This document shows, one piece after another, positions 5,817 to 13,169 of a stretch of DNA of 13,169 nt (its first letter is position 1; every line of letters starts with the position of its first letter). The position numbers and the translations under genes were made by a program. Location of the stretch: positions 1-13,169 of the forward strand of contig JAAZYJ010000223.1 of the NCBI GenBank assembly GCA_014239715.1. Reading direction: 5' to 3'. Below the pieces are notes generated by a model. It was not told the DNA's origin. It saw only the letters and a program-made list of their open reading frames with translations, and made no database searches. The stretch is from Flavobacteriales bacterium (GTDB lineage Bacteria; Bacteroidota; Bacteroidia; Flavobacteriales; Parvicellaceae).

Positions 5817-7138
5817 CGAAGCACGTCCATCCTTTCGGAATCCAAACGCAGAAGGATAAACAACATTATAGAAAACCCCATAATTGAAGACCCTCCATAG
5901 CTAAAGAACGGCAAAGGAATTCCAACCACGGGGGCTATGCCTATCACCATTCCGATATTGATCAGGAAATGAAAGAATAAGATACATGCGGTGCAATACC
6001 CAAATATTCGCGTGAATTGGGATCGCTGACGCTCCGAGATCATAATAATTCGAACTAACATTATCACGTAAAGAGCAATAAAAAATAAGCCTCCGAACAA
6101 CCCCCATTCTTCACCCCATCCACAGAATATAAAATCTGTGCTCTGTTCGGGTACTTGATTGAATTCATCATTTGACAATGTTGCGTTTCTGTATCCTTTT
6201 CCCATTAACCCTCCGGAAGCGATCGCCGCCATGCTTTGGGCCTGATTGTACCCTACTCCGGTCTTATCGTCAAGCAATCCGAGTATAACATCAAAGCGAT
6301 CTCGATGTCTGTCATTGAACACATTTTGATGCATCATTTTCGTCCCCAGCGAAACAACAATTACCAGGGCAAGGATTACGCCTGACTGCGTATAGTATTT
6401 TCTTCTGTACCGCTTTCTGATCGCTTTTCGGATGACAAAAACAGATATGGCACAGAATAAACTCGAAAAACCAACCAGGATCCATGGTCCTTTCAGCAAT
6501 CCCCAGAACATGGTAGAATCTCTTAAAAAAATAGTCATTACAGCTACAATCGCAATGAGCAAGCCTAGTAGCAGCATGGCTCCTGACATTCCCTCACGAT
6601 ACATCACCAGTAAAAAAGAGACGAAGACCAGAACCGTTCCCGGGTCCGGTTGTAACGTGATCAACAAACCGGGGATCGCTAAAAGACTCACAGCATAAAA
6701 TCTGGTCTTATTGTCCGTCAGCTTTTTATTGGGGGTGCTTAGCAGTTTGGCAAATGCTAATGCCGTAGCGAACTTTGCAAATTCAGAAGGTTGCAAAGAA
6801 AATCCTCCGATCTTGAACCAGGAATGAGCTCCTTTAATTGCCGGGGTAAAAAGGACGACTATTAACAGCAGTACCACAAACCCATAGATATGGTAAGAAT
6901 AATTAATGAAGAACTTACCGTCCACCAGCAGTATTAACGCGCCGATCACACAGGAAATACCAATATACATTGCTTGTTTACCATATTCTTTTTCAAGTGA
7001 GAACAGGGACGGCAGGTCTGAAGTATACGCAGACGAATAAATGGTCAGTAATCCGAGAAGCACAAAGATCCCGTAGATCAAGAGCATTGGATTATCGATC
7101 CGCTTTGGGAAAATATCTAACCTAGTGGATGACCGCAT
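5813..7138 (-). CDS. rodA: Rod-shape SEDS peptidoglycan glycosyltransferase RodA
   Basis: RodA polymerises lipid II into glycan strands for lateral wall growth with its partner PBP2, in the inner membrane. It has 441 residues; E. coli RodA has 370. Family motifs are intact: GAHSWFKIGGFSLQPSEFAK (103–122, with Glu119 and Lys122), QPDPGT (163–168), SGGLMGKGY (308–316), the PEQSTDFIF loop with Asp335, and GIAPVVGIPLPFFSYGGSS (400–418). The excess length lies between QPDPGT and SGGLMGKG: roughly 60 extra residues at about 208–272 that appear to add two membrane helices around a very basic loop (RKAIRKRYRRKYY, 237–249). The start at 7138 lies inside the mrdA 3' end (17-bp overlap), so translation is probably coupled. 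The stop codon overlaps that of the convergent PLC-like gene. Confidence 0.95.
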   Translation of the reverse strand: MRSSTRLDIFPKRIDNPMLLIYGIFVLLGLLTIYSSAYTSDLPSLFSLEKEYGKQAMYIGISCVIGALILLVDGKFFINYSYHIYGFVVLLLIVVLFTPAIKGAHSWFKIGGFSLQPSEFAKFATALAFAKLLSTPNKKLTDNKTRFYAVSLLAIPGLLITLQPDPGTVLVFVSFLLVMYREGMSGAMLLLGLLIAIVAVMTIFLRDSTMFWGLLKGPWILVGFSSLFCAISVFVIRKAIRKRYRRKYYTQSGVILALVIVVSLGTKMMHQNVFNDRHRDRFDVILGLLDDKTGVGYNQAQSMAAIASGGLMGKGYRNATLSNDEFNQVPEQSTDFIFCGWGEEWGLFGGLFFIALYVIMLVRIIMISERQRSQFTRIFGYCTACILFFHFLINIGMVIGIAPVVGIPLPFFSYGGSSIMGFSIMLFILLRLDSERMDVLR

Positions 7139-8984
7139 GCTTATTTAAAATAATAGATTCAAATGCTCTTTTTTCTTTTTGCAGTGACTTCTCACTTCTA
7201 GCTCCTTTGATCATTCCAATTCCACGCAGGTATTTTTCGATCATCAGGCTTGCGATCGGCGCAGCCCATGACCCACCCCACGTTCCGTATTCCACATAAA
7301 CAGCTATTGCTATTTGTGGGTCTTCCCGAGGGGCAAATGCAATGAACACAGAATGGTCATTGAATGACTTATTCTCAACTGTCCCGGTCTTGCCACAAAC
7401 CCTTACTGAATCTACTTGCGCTCTTCTTGCTGTTCCATTAAGAACGACGGATTCCATAGCCGAGATAACAGGCTCGAAATAGCCTTCTTCTACTGCTGTA
7501 TATTTTTTCGTAGTGAACGTTGGATTTTTGGTTCCGGCATCTCCTATGCTTTTAATAAAATGAGGCGTGTAATACCATCCCTTATTCGCAATTGTCGCTG
7601 CCAGATTGGCCATTTGGATCGGTGCCACTCCAATTTCTCCTTCCCCTATTGCATTGGAATAGATCATACTGAATGCCCACCTATTTTTACCATAAGGTTG
7701 GTTGGTCGGAAATTCATTGTCGTAAAATCCGGTATCCGGCACATTTCCTTTTTTGATGCCTGGGATATCCGTGTCAAAGGCTCCTCCAAGTCCAAACGAT
7801 CTCACTGCCTGTTCCCATTTTGCAAGTCCGATGCGGCTATCCAGGAAATGACTTTTCTTTTCTCCCCGCAGTAAAAGTCTCCTGTAAACATTATAGAAAT
7901 AGGGATTGCAGGAATGCTGAATGGCAATTTTCACATTTGACGGATGTGGATGATTGTGACAGTTCATTGGGACTTTTGTACACGGGAAACCGGTAGTCGA
8001 ATCAATAACTCCTTCTTGCATTGCTACTAGCGCCTGAACAAGCTTGAAAATCGACCCCGGCCGGTAAGTATCATTATAAATTGCCTTATTCTTAGAGGTC
8101 TGGAGGGTGTCTTTCGGACTAAAAATACTATCGTAATTTTTTCTTAATCCATCTCCAGAGAATAAATTAGGGTCATAACCCGGAGCACTTACCATACTCA
8201 GAATCTCCCCTGTTCGCGGCTGTATTGCTACGATGCTTCCAATTTTATTGGTCATCAATCGCTCCCCATACTCCTGCAGGTCTGCATCGATCGTTAATGT
8301 TATGTTGTTTCCGGAAATTGCTGTATCGTATTCCACCAGCTGTTTTTCCTGCCCTATATTGTCCTTGATGATCTGCCGGAACCCGATCAACCCTCTAAGC
8401 TCTTCCTCATAGCTCTGCTCTATTCCGGCCCGACCGACAAAATCCTGTTCACGATAATAATTCACCGTATCCTGATCCAGTTGGTTGGGTTGGATTATCC
8501 CTGTAAATCCAAGAACGTGAGCAGCAATGGGCTTGGGGTAAACCCGTTTATTTGATTCAATAAATTCGAATGCTTCGCTTTCGATCAGCTGATGCTGAAG
8601 TGCTTCCATCTCATCAACCGACAGGCCCGAGATTGCCTTCTGCGGCACTATGCGCTCCAGGCCCTGGACTTTAAGTATTGAGCGCAGCTCATTCATAGAC
8701 AGCCTCAGGAGTTCACATACCTCGGCAGAATCTTCATACTTGAAACTTGAAGGCACGATGCATAGATCATAGCTCTTTTCATTCTTCACCATGACCTGCC
8801 CATTCCGATCAAAAATAATCCCTCTCTCCGGCAGGATCCTAAGGCTTCTCTGGCTAACGGTTAATGCCCACTCTTTATGCTCTTCGTCCAGGATCTGAAT
8901 ATAGAACAAGCGAATTACGTAGATCGCTCCAACAAAAATGAATATGGCAACAATTACGAATTTTCGATGCTGTACATTATCCAT
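7122..8984 (-). CDS. mrdA: Penicillin-binding protein 2 (elongation transpeptidase)
   Basis: A class B PBP that cross-links peptidoglycan during elongation, paired with RodA. It has 620 residues, near the 633 of E. coli PBP2. One N-terminal membrane anchor (about 9–31) is followed by the pedestal/dimerisation domain with PERGIIFDRNG (52–62) and VLGFTG (157–162). The transpeptidase domain has all three catalytic motifs: SIFK (Ser311 nucleophile, Lys314), SCN (358–360) and KTGT (532–535). PYFYNVYRRL follows SCN, and a typical SNAIGEGEIGVAPIQMANL stretch lies at 443–461. The tail after about 595 is charged and poorly conserved. The start overlaps the mreD stop by 8 bp and the stop overlaps the rodA start by 17 bp. 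No inactivating change is seen. Confidence 0.97.
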   Translation of the reverse strand: MDNVQHRKFVIVAIFIFVGAIYVIRLFYIQILDEEHKEWALTVSQRSLRILPERGIIFDRNGQVMVKNEKSYDLCIVPSSFKYEDSAEVCELLRLSMNELRSILKVQGLERIVPQKAISGLSVDEMEALQHQLIESEAFEFIESNKRVYPKPIAAHVLGFTGIIQPNQLDQDTVNYYREQDFVGRAGIEQSYEEELRGLIGFRQIIKDNIGQEKQLVEYDTAISGNNITLTIDADLQEYGERLMTNKIGSIVAIQPRTGEILSMVSAPGYDPNLFSGDGLRKNYDSIFSPKDTLQTSKNKAIYNDTYRPGSIFKLVQALVAMQEGVIDSTTGFPCTKVPMNCHNHPHPSNVKIAIQHSCNPYFYNVYRRLLLRGEKKSHFLDSRIGLAKWEQAVRSFGLGGAFDTDIPGIKKGNVPDTGFYDNEFPTNQPYGKNRWAFSMIYSNAIGEGEIGVAPIQMANLAATIANKGWYYTPHFIKSIGDAGTKNPTFTTKKYTAVEEGYFEPVISAMESVVLNGTARRAQVDSVRVCGKTGTVENKSFNDHSVFIAFAPREDPQIAIAVYVEYGTWGGSWAAPIASLMIEKYLRGIGMIKGARSEKSLQKEKRAFESIILNKHAVIH

Positions 8985-9501
8985 TTTCTTTATTCTGTTT
9001 GTTCATCAAGTATTGAGAACAGATGATCAATATGGTAGTGAAAATTGCACTGCAAACAGCCTTCATCAAAACGATGTGTATTTCTACAAGTCTGAAATCT
9101 TCAACCAGATAGAAACAAAAATGATGTATCAAAGCCATCAAAAATCCATAATACAAAAACCAGTTGAAACCCATAATATAAATATTGGGCTTACTGAGCT
9201 CGTATTCATCGCGACTTGCCAGTAATTTCAAGATCCATGGCCGCAGAAAAGCTATCACTAAGCAGGAAGACGCGTGCATTCCTAATGTATCCAGAAAAAT
9301 ATCCAGGGATATTCCAAGCAAAAAGGACAGGGTGAGCAACAACCAATTCGGGATATCATAGGGCAGCATCAGGATAAACAGGATGTAAAGGAAAGCATTG
9401 AAGTACGACGAAAAAACACCCAGCTCAATGTTGTGCAATACCAGCGCCTGCACCAAAATGAGTACCACAAAACGGACGCTATGATTAATTATTTCCCTCA
9501 T
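8977..9501 (-). CDS. mreD: Rod shape-determining membrane protein MreD
   Basis: A small integral membrane protein of the elongasome, linking MreC to the other rod-complex members. It has 174 residues, with about five hydrophobic segments (roughly 9–27, 33–48, 51–70, 108–133, 143–164). The most recognisable stretch is LLGISLDIFLDTLGMHASSC (61–80) followed by IAFLRPWIL (83–91), the conserved GxxxDxxxxxxxGxHA pattern of MreD. Overall sequence conservation in this family is low, so position between mreC and mrdA is part of the call. The start forms an ATGA overlap (4 bp) with the mreC stop; the stop overlaps mrdA by 8 bp. Confidence 0.92.
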   Translation of the reverse strand: MREIINHSVRFVVLILVQALVLHNIELGVFSSYFNAFLYILFILMLPYDIPNWLLLTLSFLLGISLDIFLDTLGMHASSCLVIAFLRPWILKLLASRDEYELSKPNIYIMGFNWFLYYGFLMALIHHFCFYLVEDFRLVEIHIVLMKAVCSAIFTTILIICSQYLMNKQNKENG

Positions 9502-10355
9502 GGTGTCGGTTTAATATCTTGATCAGCATCTTCTTCAATCTCCTGGACCTCTATGGCCTCATTGTTCCTGATAACAGATACGTGATATACACTGTTGAAA
9601 TCTGTTGCCAGCTGTACTTTTAATGTTGACAAATTGGTCTTAGGTACTGTGATAACATCCGATACCGTTCCTACCATTTCCCCCCTCGGGAACACACCGG
9701 TATTTCCGCTTGTGATGATCTCGTCTCCCGCCTTAACATCAACATAATTCGGGAATTCCGCAACAGAAGCCGTATAACGGTCATCTTCACTCTCCCAGGT
9801 CAATATTCCTTTCTGCCCGGACCCTTTGTGAACCACACTTAAGATAAATTTGGCATGCAGCACAGAAACAACCCGTGTGTAGTTTTTACTCCCTCCTTTT
9901 TTCGCATAACCAACCACTCCCTGGGGGCCAATTACTCCCATTAACTGATCAGGATCAACCCCATCGGAAGTGCCTATATCAAGGGTAAGGTAATTTTTCT
10001 CAAACTTGCTTGAGCTTGCAATGACCCTTGCCGGAAGGAATTCGTATTTCAATTTATTGAGGTTGTCAATCTTCTTCAGCCACTCGCCTTTGGTTGGATC
10101 TACCTTTCCGAATACAATATCTTTGAGCCGACTGTTTTCTTTCGACAGCTTTTCATTTTCTGATTGAAGGTACAGGTAGGCAGTCACATTGGATTGAGTT
10201 TCCTGTATCCACCCTGCGACTTCATTGGACGAATTCCAGAACTTGGATCCATGAAAATTATTGTTATTGACCAGTAGAAAGAAACAAACGACTTGCAGTA
10301 CAATAAAATAGAGGAAGTTACTATACCGTTTTAGGAGTGCGAATAAATTTTGCAT
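9498..10355 (-). CDS. mreC: Rod shape-determining protein MreC
   Basis: A bitopic periplasmic scaffold that activates PBP2/RodA. It has 285 residues: a short cytoplasmic tail, one membrane helix (about 12–29), a coiled coil (about 50–83, ENEKLSKENSRLKDI), then the paired beta-barrel domain with LPARVIASSSKFEKNYLTLD (107–126), GTSDGVDPDQLMGVIGPQGV (128–147), TSGNTGVFPRGEMVGTV (215–231) and a final beta segment near 245–262. The last ~20 residues are acidic (VQEIEEDADQD), a loose tail. An SD-like GAGGA lies about 6 bases before the ATG. The gene follows mreB by 24 bp and overlaps mreD by 4 bp. Confidence 0.96.
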   Translation of the reverse strand: MQNLFALLKRYSNFLYFIVLQVVCFFLLVNNNNFHGSKFWNSSNEVAGWIQETQSNVTAYLYLQSENEKLSKENSRLKDIVFGKVDPTKGEWLKKIDNLNKLKYEFLPARVIASSSKFEKNYLTLDIGTSDGVDPDQLMGVIGPQGVVGYAKKGGSKNYTRVVSVLHAKFILSVVHKGSGQKGILTWESEDDRYTASVAEFPNYVDVKAGDEIITSGNTGVFPRGEMVGTVSDVITVPKTNLSTLKVQLATDFNSVYHVSVIRNNEAIEVQEIEEDADQDIKPTP

Positions 10356-10379
10356 CTCTGTTCCTCATATTTAGTTCAA

Positions 10380-11405
10380 TTACTCTTTTATCAAGAACTG
10401 GAATCTTTCTACATTTTTAAGTGCTATTCCCGTTCCTCTTGCAACGGCTCTCAGAGGATCTTCTGCAATATGAACCGGCAATTTTGTTTTTATAGAGATC
10501 CGTTTGTCGAGCCCTCTAAGCATTGATCCACCGCCTGCAAGGTATATGCCTGTTTTATAAATATCCGCTGACAACTCCGGAGGAGTCAGCACAAGAGCGG
10601 ATAAAATAGCTTCCTCAATTTTCGAAATAGATTTGTCCAAAGCCTGAGCGATCTCGACATAAGACACAAATATTTCCTTTGGAATCCCCGTCATTAGATC
10701 TCTGCCCCTTACCGCGTAGTCTTCCGGTGGATTTTCCAGATCAGTCAAGGCAGCACCTACCTCGATCTTAATTTGCTCAGCGGTTCTTTCTCCGATCAGG
10801 ATATTATGCTGGCGTCTCATATACTCCTCAATGTCACTTGTGAAATCATCTCCTGCAACCCGAATGGATTTATCGCAAACAATTCCACCCAGAGCAATGA
10901 CGGCAATTTCTGACGTTCCTCCACCAATGTCAATTACCATGTTCCCCATTGGTTCCTCCACGTCGATGCCGATACCAATTGCAGCTGCCATAGGCTCATG
11001 GATCAGATATACTTCTTTTCCGCCGGCATGCTCCGCACTATCACGTACAGCTCTTTTTTCCACTTCGGTAATTCCGGATGGGATACAGATCACCATTCTG
11101 AGGGTAGGATTGAAAAATCTGGCATTTGGCTTCATCATCTTGATCATGCCTCTGATCATGTGCTCAGCCGCCTGAAAATCAGCGATCACCCCATCCTTAA
11201 GCGGGCGAATCGTTTTGATGTTCTCATGGGTCTTACCATGCATCTGTTGTGCCTTACGACCTATTCCGATGATCTTCATTGTCGTTCGGTCGATCGCCAC
11301 AATTGACGGTTCATCAACAACCACTTTATCATTGTGTATGATAAGTGTGTTTGCCGTACCCAAATCGATCGCAATTTCCTGCGTAAAAAAATCGAACATT
11401 CCCAT
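10380..11405 (-). CDS. mreB: Actin-like cell-shape protein MreB
   Basis: A cytoplasmic, membrane-associated actin homologue that forms ATP-dependent filaments guiding lateral wall synthesis. It has 341 residues, the usual length. Nucleotide-site motifs: phosphate-1 IAIDLGTANTLI (11–22), phosphate-2 VIDIGGGTSEIAVI (157–170), the likely catalytic Glu137 in IHEPMAAAIG, and adenosine motif AGGGSMLRGLD (290–300). The amphipathic N terminus MGMFDFF is typical. ATG 11405 is preferred over ATG 11399: an AGGA SD-like site lies 8 bases upstream (complement of 11414–11417) and the family starts MGxF. It is the first gene of the mreBCD–mrdA–rodA operon, 118 bp downstream of purH, so it may be served by purH read-through, its own promoter, or both. 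Confidence 0.98.
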   Translation of the reverse strand: MGMFDFFTQEIAIDLGTANTLIIHNDKVVVDEPSIVAIDRTTMKIIGIGRKAQQMHGKTHENIKTIRPLKDGVIADFQAAEHMIRGMIKMMKPNARFFNPTLRMVICIPSGITEVEKRAVRDSAEHAGGKEVYLIHEPMAAAIGIGIDVEEPMGNMVIDIGGGTSEIAVIALGGIVCDKSIRVAGDDFTSDIEEYMRRQHNILIGERTAEQIKIEVGAALTDLENPPEDYAVRGRDLMTGIPKEIFVSYVEIAQALDKSISKIEEAILSALVLTPPELSADIYKTGIYLAGGGSMLRGLDKRISIKTKLPVHIAEDPLRAVARGTGIALKNVERFQFLIKE

Positions 11406-11413
11406 TAATTTAT

Positions 11414-11417
11414 TCCT
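11414..11417 (-). promoter_or_regulatory. Shine-Dalgarno-like AGGA of mreB
   Basis: AGGA on the minus strand lies 8 bases upstream of the ATG at 11405, within a purine-rich run (AAAGGAAGGCAGGA, 11414–11427). It is better than most starts in this window, where clear SD sites are scarce, and it decides between the two nearby in-frame ATGs of mreB. Confidence 0.5.
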
Positions 11418-11446
11418 GCCTTCCTTTGATTTCTGAATGAGTTGAT

Positions 11447-11479
11447 TAAATGTACTAATTAAACATTCTCATTGGCTAA
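11447..11479 (-). promoter_or_regulatory. Weak candidate promoter for mreB
   Basis: On the minus strand TTAG (complement of 11476–11479) is followed after 21 bases by TACATTTA (complement of 11447–11454). Each box differs at one base from the Bacteroidota TTTG / TAnnTTTG consensus. The rest of the purH–mreB gap (11406–11523) is AT-rich, with no convincing terminator hairpin, so read-through from purH is equally possible. Confidence 0.22.
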
Positions 11480-11523
11480 CTCACCTATTATTCGTTAATA
11501 AAAACCGATTAATTGTTAATTAA

Positions 11524-13044
11524 TTAATGCTTAAAATGTCGATTTCCGGTAAACACCATAGAAAGTCCATTTTCATTGCAATAATCAATAGAAAGCTGGT
11601 CTTTGATGGAACCTCCCGGCTGGATGACTGCGATAACGCCTGCTTCCTTTGCAATTTCCACACAATCAGGGAATGGAAAAAAGGCATCAGAAGCCATAAC
11701 AGCTCCTTCCAGATCGAACTTAAATGTTTGCGCTTTATGGATCGCCTGTCTGAGGGCATCTACTCTAGAGGTCTGTCCCGTTCCACTTGCTAAAAGCTGC
11801 CCGTTCTTGGCTAACACAATGGTATTTGATTTGGTGTGTTTAACCAATTTGTTCGCAAACTCGAGGTCTTCCAGTTGCTGCTCGCTAGGCGACGCATCGG
11901 TTTTTAGCTCAAAGTCTTCCTTACGATCAGTTATCAGGTCTTTCTCCTGAAACAGTACGCCGTTCAGTATCGTTCTGAATTGTTTTTTTGGCAGGACCAC
12001 CTCTTTCTCCAGCAGAATTATTCTGTTCTTTTTCCCTTTAAGCACTTCAAGTGCTTCCGCCGTATAAGCAGGGGCTATAACCACTTCACAGAATAGTTCA
12101 TGAATCTCGTTTGCCGTTTCTACATCAATTTCTCTGTTGGCTATCAGAATACCTCCAAAAGCAGAAACCGGATCTCCTGCCAATGCATCCAGGTAGGCCT
12201 CCCGGATCGAACTTCGTGTCGCCATTCCACACGCATTGTTGTGCTTCAATACTGCAAATGTCGGCTCACTATTCCTGAATTCCTGCATCAAACAAACTGC
12301 TGCATCCACATCGAGCAAATTATTGTAAGAGAGGGCTTTTCCGTGAAGCTGTTCAAAAAGCTCATTCAGGTCACCGTAAAATATTCCTTTCTGATGTGGA
12401 TTTTCCCCATATCGCAAGGTCTGGCTCTGCACGATGCTTTGCTTGAATGACGCATCGCTATCAGCTGAAAACCATTTATGGATCTCCGTATCGTAATGTG
12501 ACGAAACATTGAACGCTGAGGTTGCAAGTTCTTTTCTGTCTTCAATCGAAGTAGCTCCGTTTTTTTCGTTCAACAGATCAAGCAAATAATTGTATTCGTT
12601 TTTTGACGGCACGATCACTACGTCTTTGTGATTCTTAGCGGCCGCCCGGATCAACGAGATGCCTCCGATGTCAATTTTTTCAATAATGGCCTGATGATCT
12701 GCACCACTTGTTACCGTATCTTCAAAAGGATAAAGATCCACGATGACCAGATCGATCTCAGGTATTTCATACTCCTCAAGTTGCGCTATATCACCGTCGA
12801 GCTCCCGTCTGCTCAAAATTCCTCCAAAAACTTTCGGGTGCAGTGTTTTTACTCTTCCCCCTAAAATTGACGGATAGGATGTAAGGCTTTCTACAGCGAC
12901 AACAGACACTCCCTTTTCTTCTATGAATTTTTGAGTTCCACCGGTCGAATAGATGGTAACGCCAAGTTCATCGAGTTTTTTTACAATTGGTTCAAGGTTG
13001 CCCTTGTCAAAAACCGATATAAGCGCATTTTTAATGTTTTTCAT
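11524..13044 (-). CDS. purH: Bifunctional AICAR transformylase / IMP cyclohydrolase
   Basis: PurH catalyses the last two steps of de novo purine synthesis: AICAR to FAICAR using 10-formyl-tetrahydrofolate, then ring closure to IMP. The 506-residue protein is full length. The N-terminal cyclohydrolase domain (about 1–190) has YSTGGT (32–37), GGRVKTLHPKVFGGIL (62–77), DLYPFE (103–108) and IGGISLIRAAAKN (126–138). The transformylase domain has LRYGENPHQ (210–218), the catalytic Lys267–His268 in KHNNACG, GDPVSAFGG (290–298), KSNTIVLAKNG (405–415) and SDAFFPFPD (452–460), ending FTGNRHFKH. The tetrahydrofolate it releases feeds the same one-carbon pool used by thyA and folA at the other end of the window. 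It lies upstream of, and co-directional with, mreB, an order I regard as common in flavobacteria. Confidence 0.98.
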   Translation of the reverse strand: MKNIKNALISVFDKGNLEPIVKKLDELGVTIYSTGGTQKFIEEKGVSVVAVESLTSYPSILGGRVKTLHPKVFGGILSRRELDGDIAQLEEYEIPEIDLVIVDLYPFEDTVTSGADHQAIIEKIDIGGISLIRAAAKNHKDVVIVPSKNEYNYLLDLLNEKNGATSIEDRKELATSAFNVSSHYDTEIHKWFSADSDASFKQSIVQSQTLRYGENPHQKGIFYGDLNELFEQLHGKALSYNNLLDVDAAVCLMQEFRNSEPTFAVLKHNNACGMATRSSIREAYLDALAGDPVSAFGGILIANREIDVETANEIHELFCEVVIAPAYTAEALEVLKGKKNRIILLEKEVVLPKKQFRTILNGVLFQEKDLITDRKEDFELKTDASPSEQQLEDLEFANKLVKHTKSNTIVLAKNGQLLASGTGQTSRVDALRQAIHKAQTFKFDLEGAVMASDAFFPFPDCVEIAKEAGVIAVIQPGGSIKDQLSIDYCNENGLSMVFTGNRHFKH

Positions 13045-13116
13045 GCAATGTTAAGTTTGCTTTTAGAAGTGGTAAAGATAGCCAACCAAAGCACGCTTCC
13101 TTGCGTTTTTTCAGTT
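13045..13116. other. Upstream region of purH
   Basis: A short non-coding stretch between purH and a possible divergent reading frame. On the minus strand TATCTTTA (complement of 13074–13081) differs from TAnnTTTG by one base, but no -33 partner lies at proper spacing. I see no riboswitch-like structure. Confidence 0.3.
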
Positions 13117-13169
13117 ATGTTGATAAGTGCTGGAGCAATGTTTAAAAAAGACCTTACATTCTCGACAAA
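13117..13169 (+). CDS. Possible start of a divergent gene (3'-partial)
   Basis: An open frame runs off the right edge from ATG 13117, with a second in-frame ATG at 13138 giving MFKKDLTFST. It would be divergent from purH. GGAG at 13132–13135 is too close (2 bases) to the second ATG to be a good ribosome site. Seventeen complete codons are too few to identify a family, and an open frame this short can occur by chance. Confidence 0.22.
   Translation, partial: MLISAGAMFKKDLTFST

Noticed and set aside
7416..7874. 152-codon + strand frame antisense to mrdA
   Set aside because: It is antisense to the conserved PBP2 transpeptidase region, its composition is Cys- and Ser-rich, and it has no family match that I recognise.
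11506..11527. AT-rich inverted repeats (TTAATTAATTAA-like) after the purH stop
   Set aside because: The stems contain only A and T and there is no U-tract in the right place on the minus strand; not a credible terminator or operator.
13094..13111. ACGC-TTCCTT-GCGT followed by TTTTTT on the + strand, terminator-like
   Set aside because: The stem is only 4 bp, and no + strand gene lies upstream for it to terminate (purH is on the - strand).

Overview
The window reads as an ordinary core-genome segment of a member of the Bacteroidota, most likely a flavobacterial-type marine or free-living bacterium. The evidence is: (i) the gene orders etfA–bifunctional nuclease–nucleoside transporter–thyA–folA and purH–mreB–mreC–mreD–mrdA–rodA, which I associate with this phylum; (ii) a thymidylate synthase carrying the roughly 10-residue insertion ([13 protein letters not shown]) just before the catalytic Cys that I associate with this phylum; (iii) lipoprotein signals, one with a Bacteroidota-type surface-export motif (C-K-K-E-D); (iv) few strong Shine-Dalgarno sites and TAnnTTTG-like -7 promoter elements. 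I see no tRNA, rRNA, CRISPR array, insertion sequence or phage gene.

Left block, + strand (1–5816): the C-terminal ~85% of etfA (electron transfer flavoprotein alpha) runs in from the left edge. A perfect 10-bp hairpin separates it from a DUF151/UVR 'bifunctional nuclease' gene, which overlaps by one base (TAATG) a concentrative nucleoside transporter. The transporter carries an unusual lipoprotein signal and a ~150-residue N-terminal extracytoplasmic domain. After a 119-bp gap with a candidate promoter come thyA and folA, again overlapping by one base. They form the thymidylate/tetrahydrofolate cycle next to a nucleoside importer. The block ends with a predicted surface lipoprotein of the PI-PLC X-domain superfamily whose active site looks altered.

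Right block, - strand (5813–13044, read right to left): purH (last two steps of IMP synthesis), then after 118 bp the complete cell-elongation operon mreB–mreC–mreD–mrdA(PBP2)–rodA. From mreC onwards all genes overlap (4, 8 and 17 bp), indicating one translationally coupled unit encoding the rod complex. The two blocks converge, and their last stop codons overlap by 4 bp with no room for a terminator between them. The last ~125 bases are the purH upstream region and possibly the first codons of a divergent gene.

No intergenic stretch exceeds ~125 bp. I do not see a wholly new system here. The most interesting points are the lipoprotein-domain fusion on the nucleoside transporter, the Ca-ligand/Arg-position substitution in the PLC-like surface lipoprotein, the long RodA with an extra two-helix insertion, and the hairpin before the nuclease gene.
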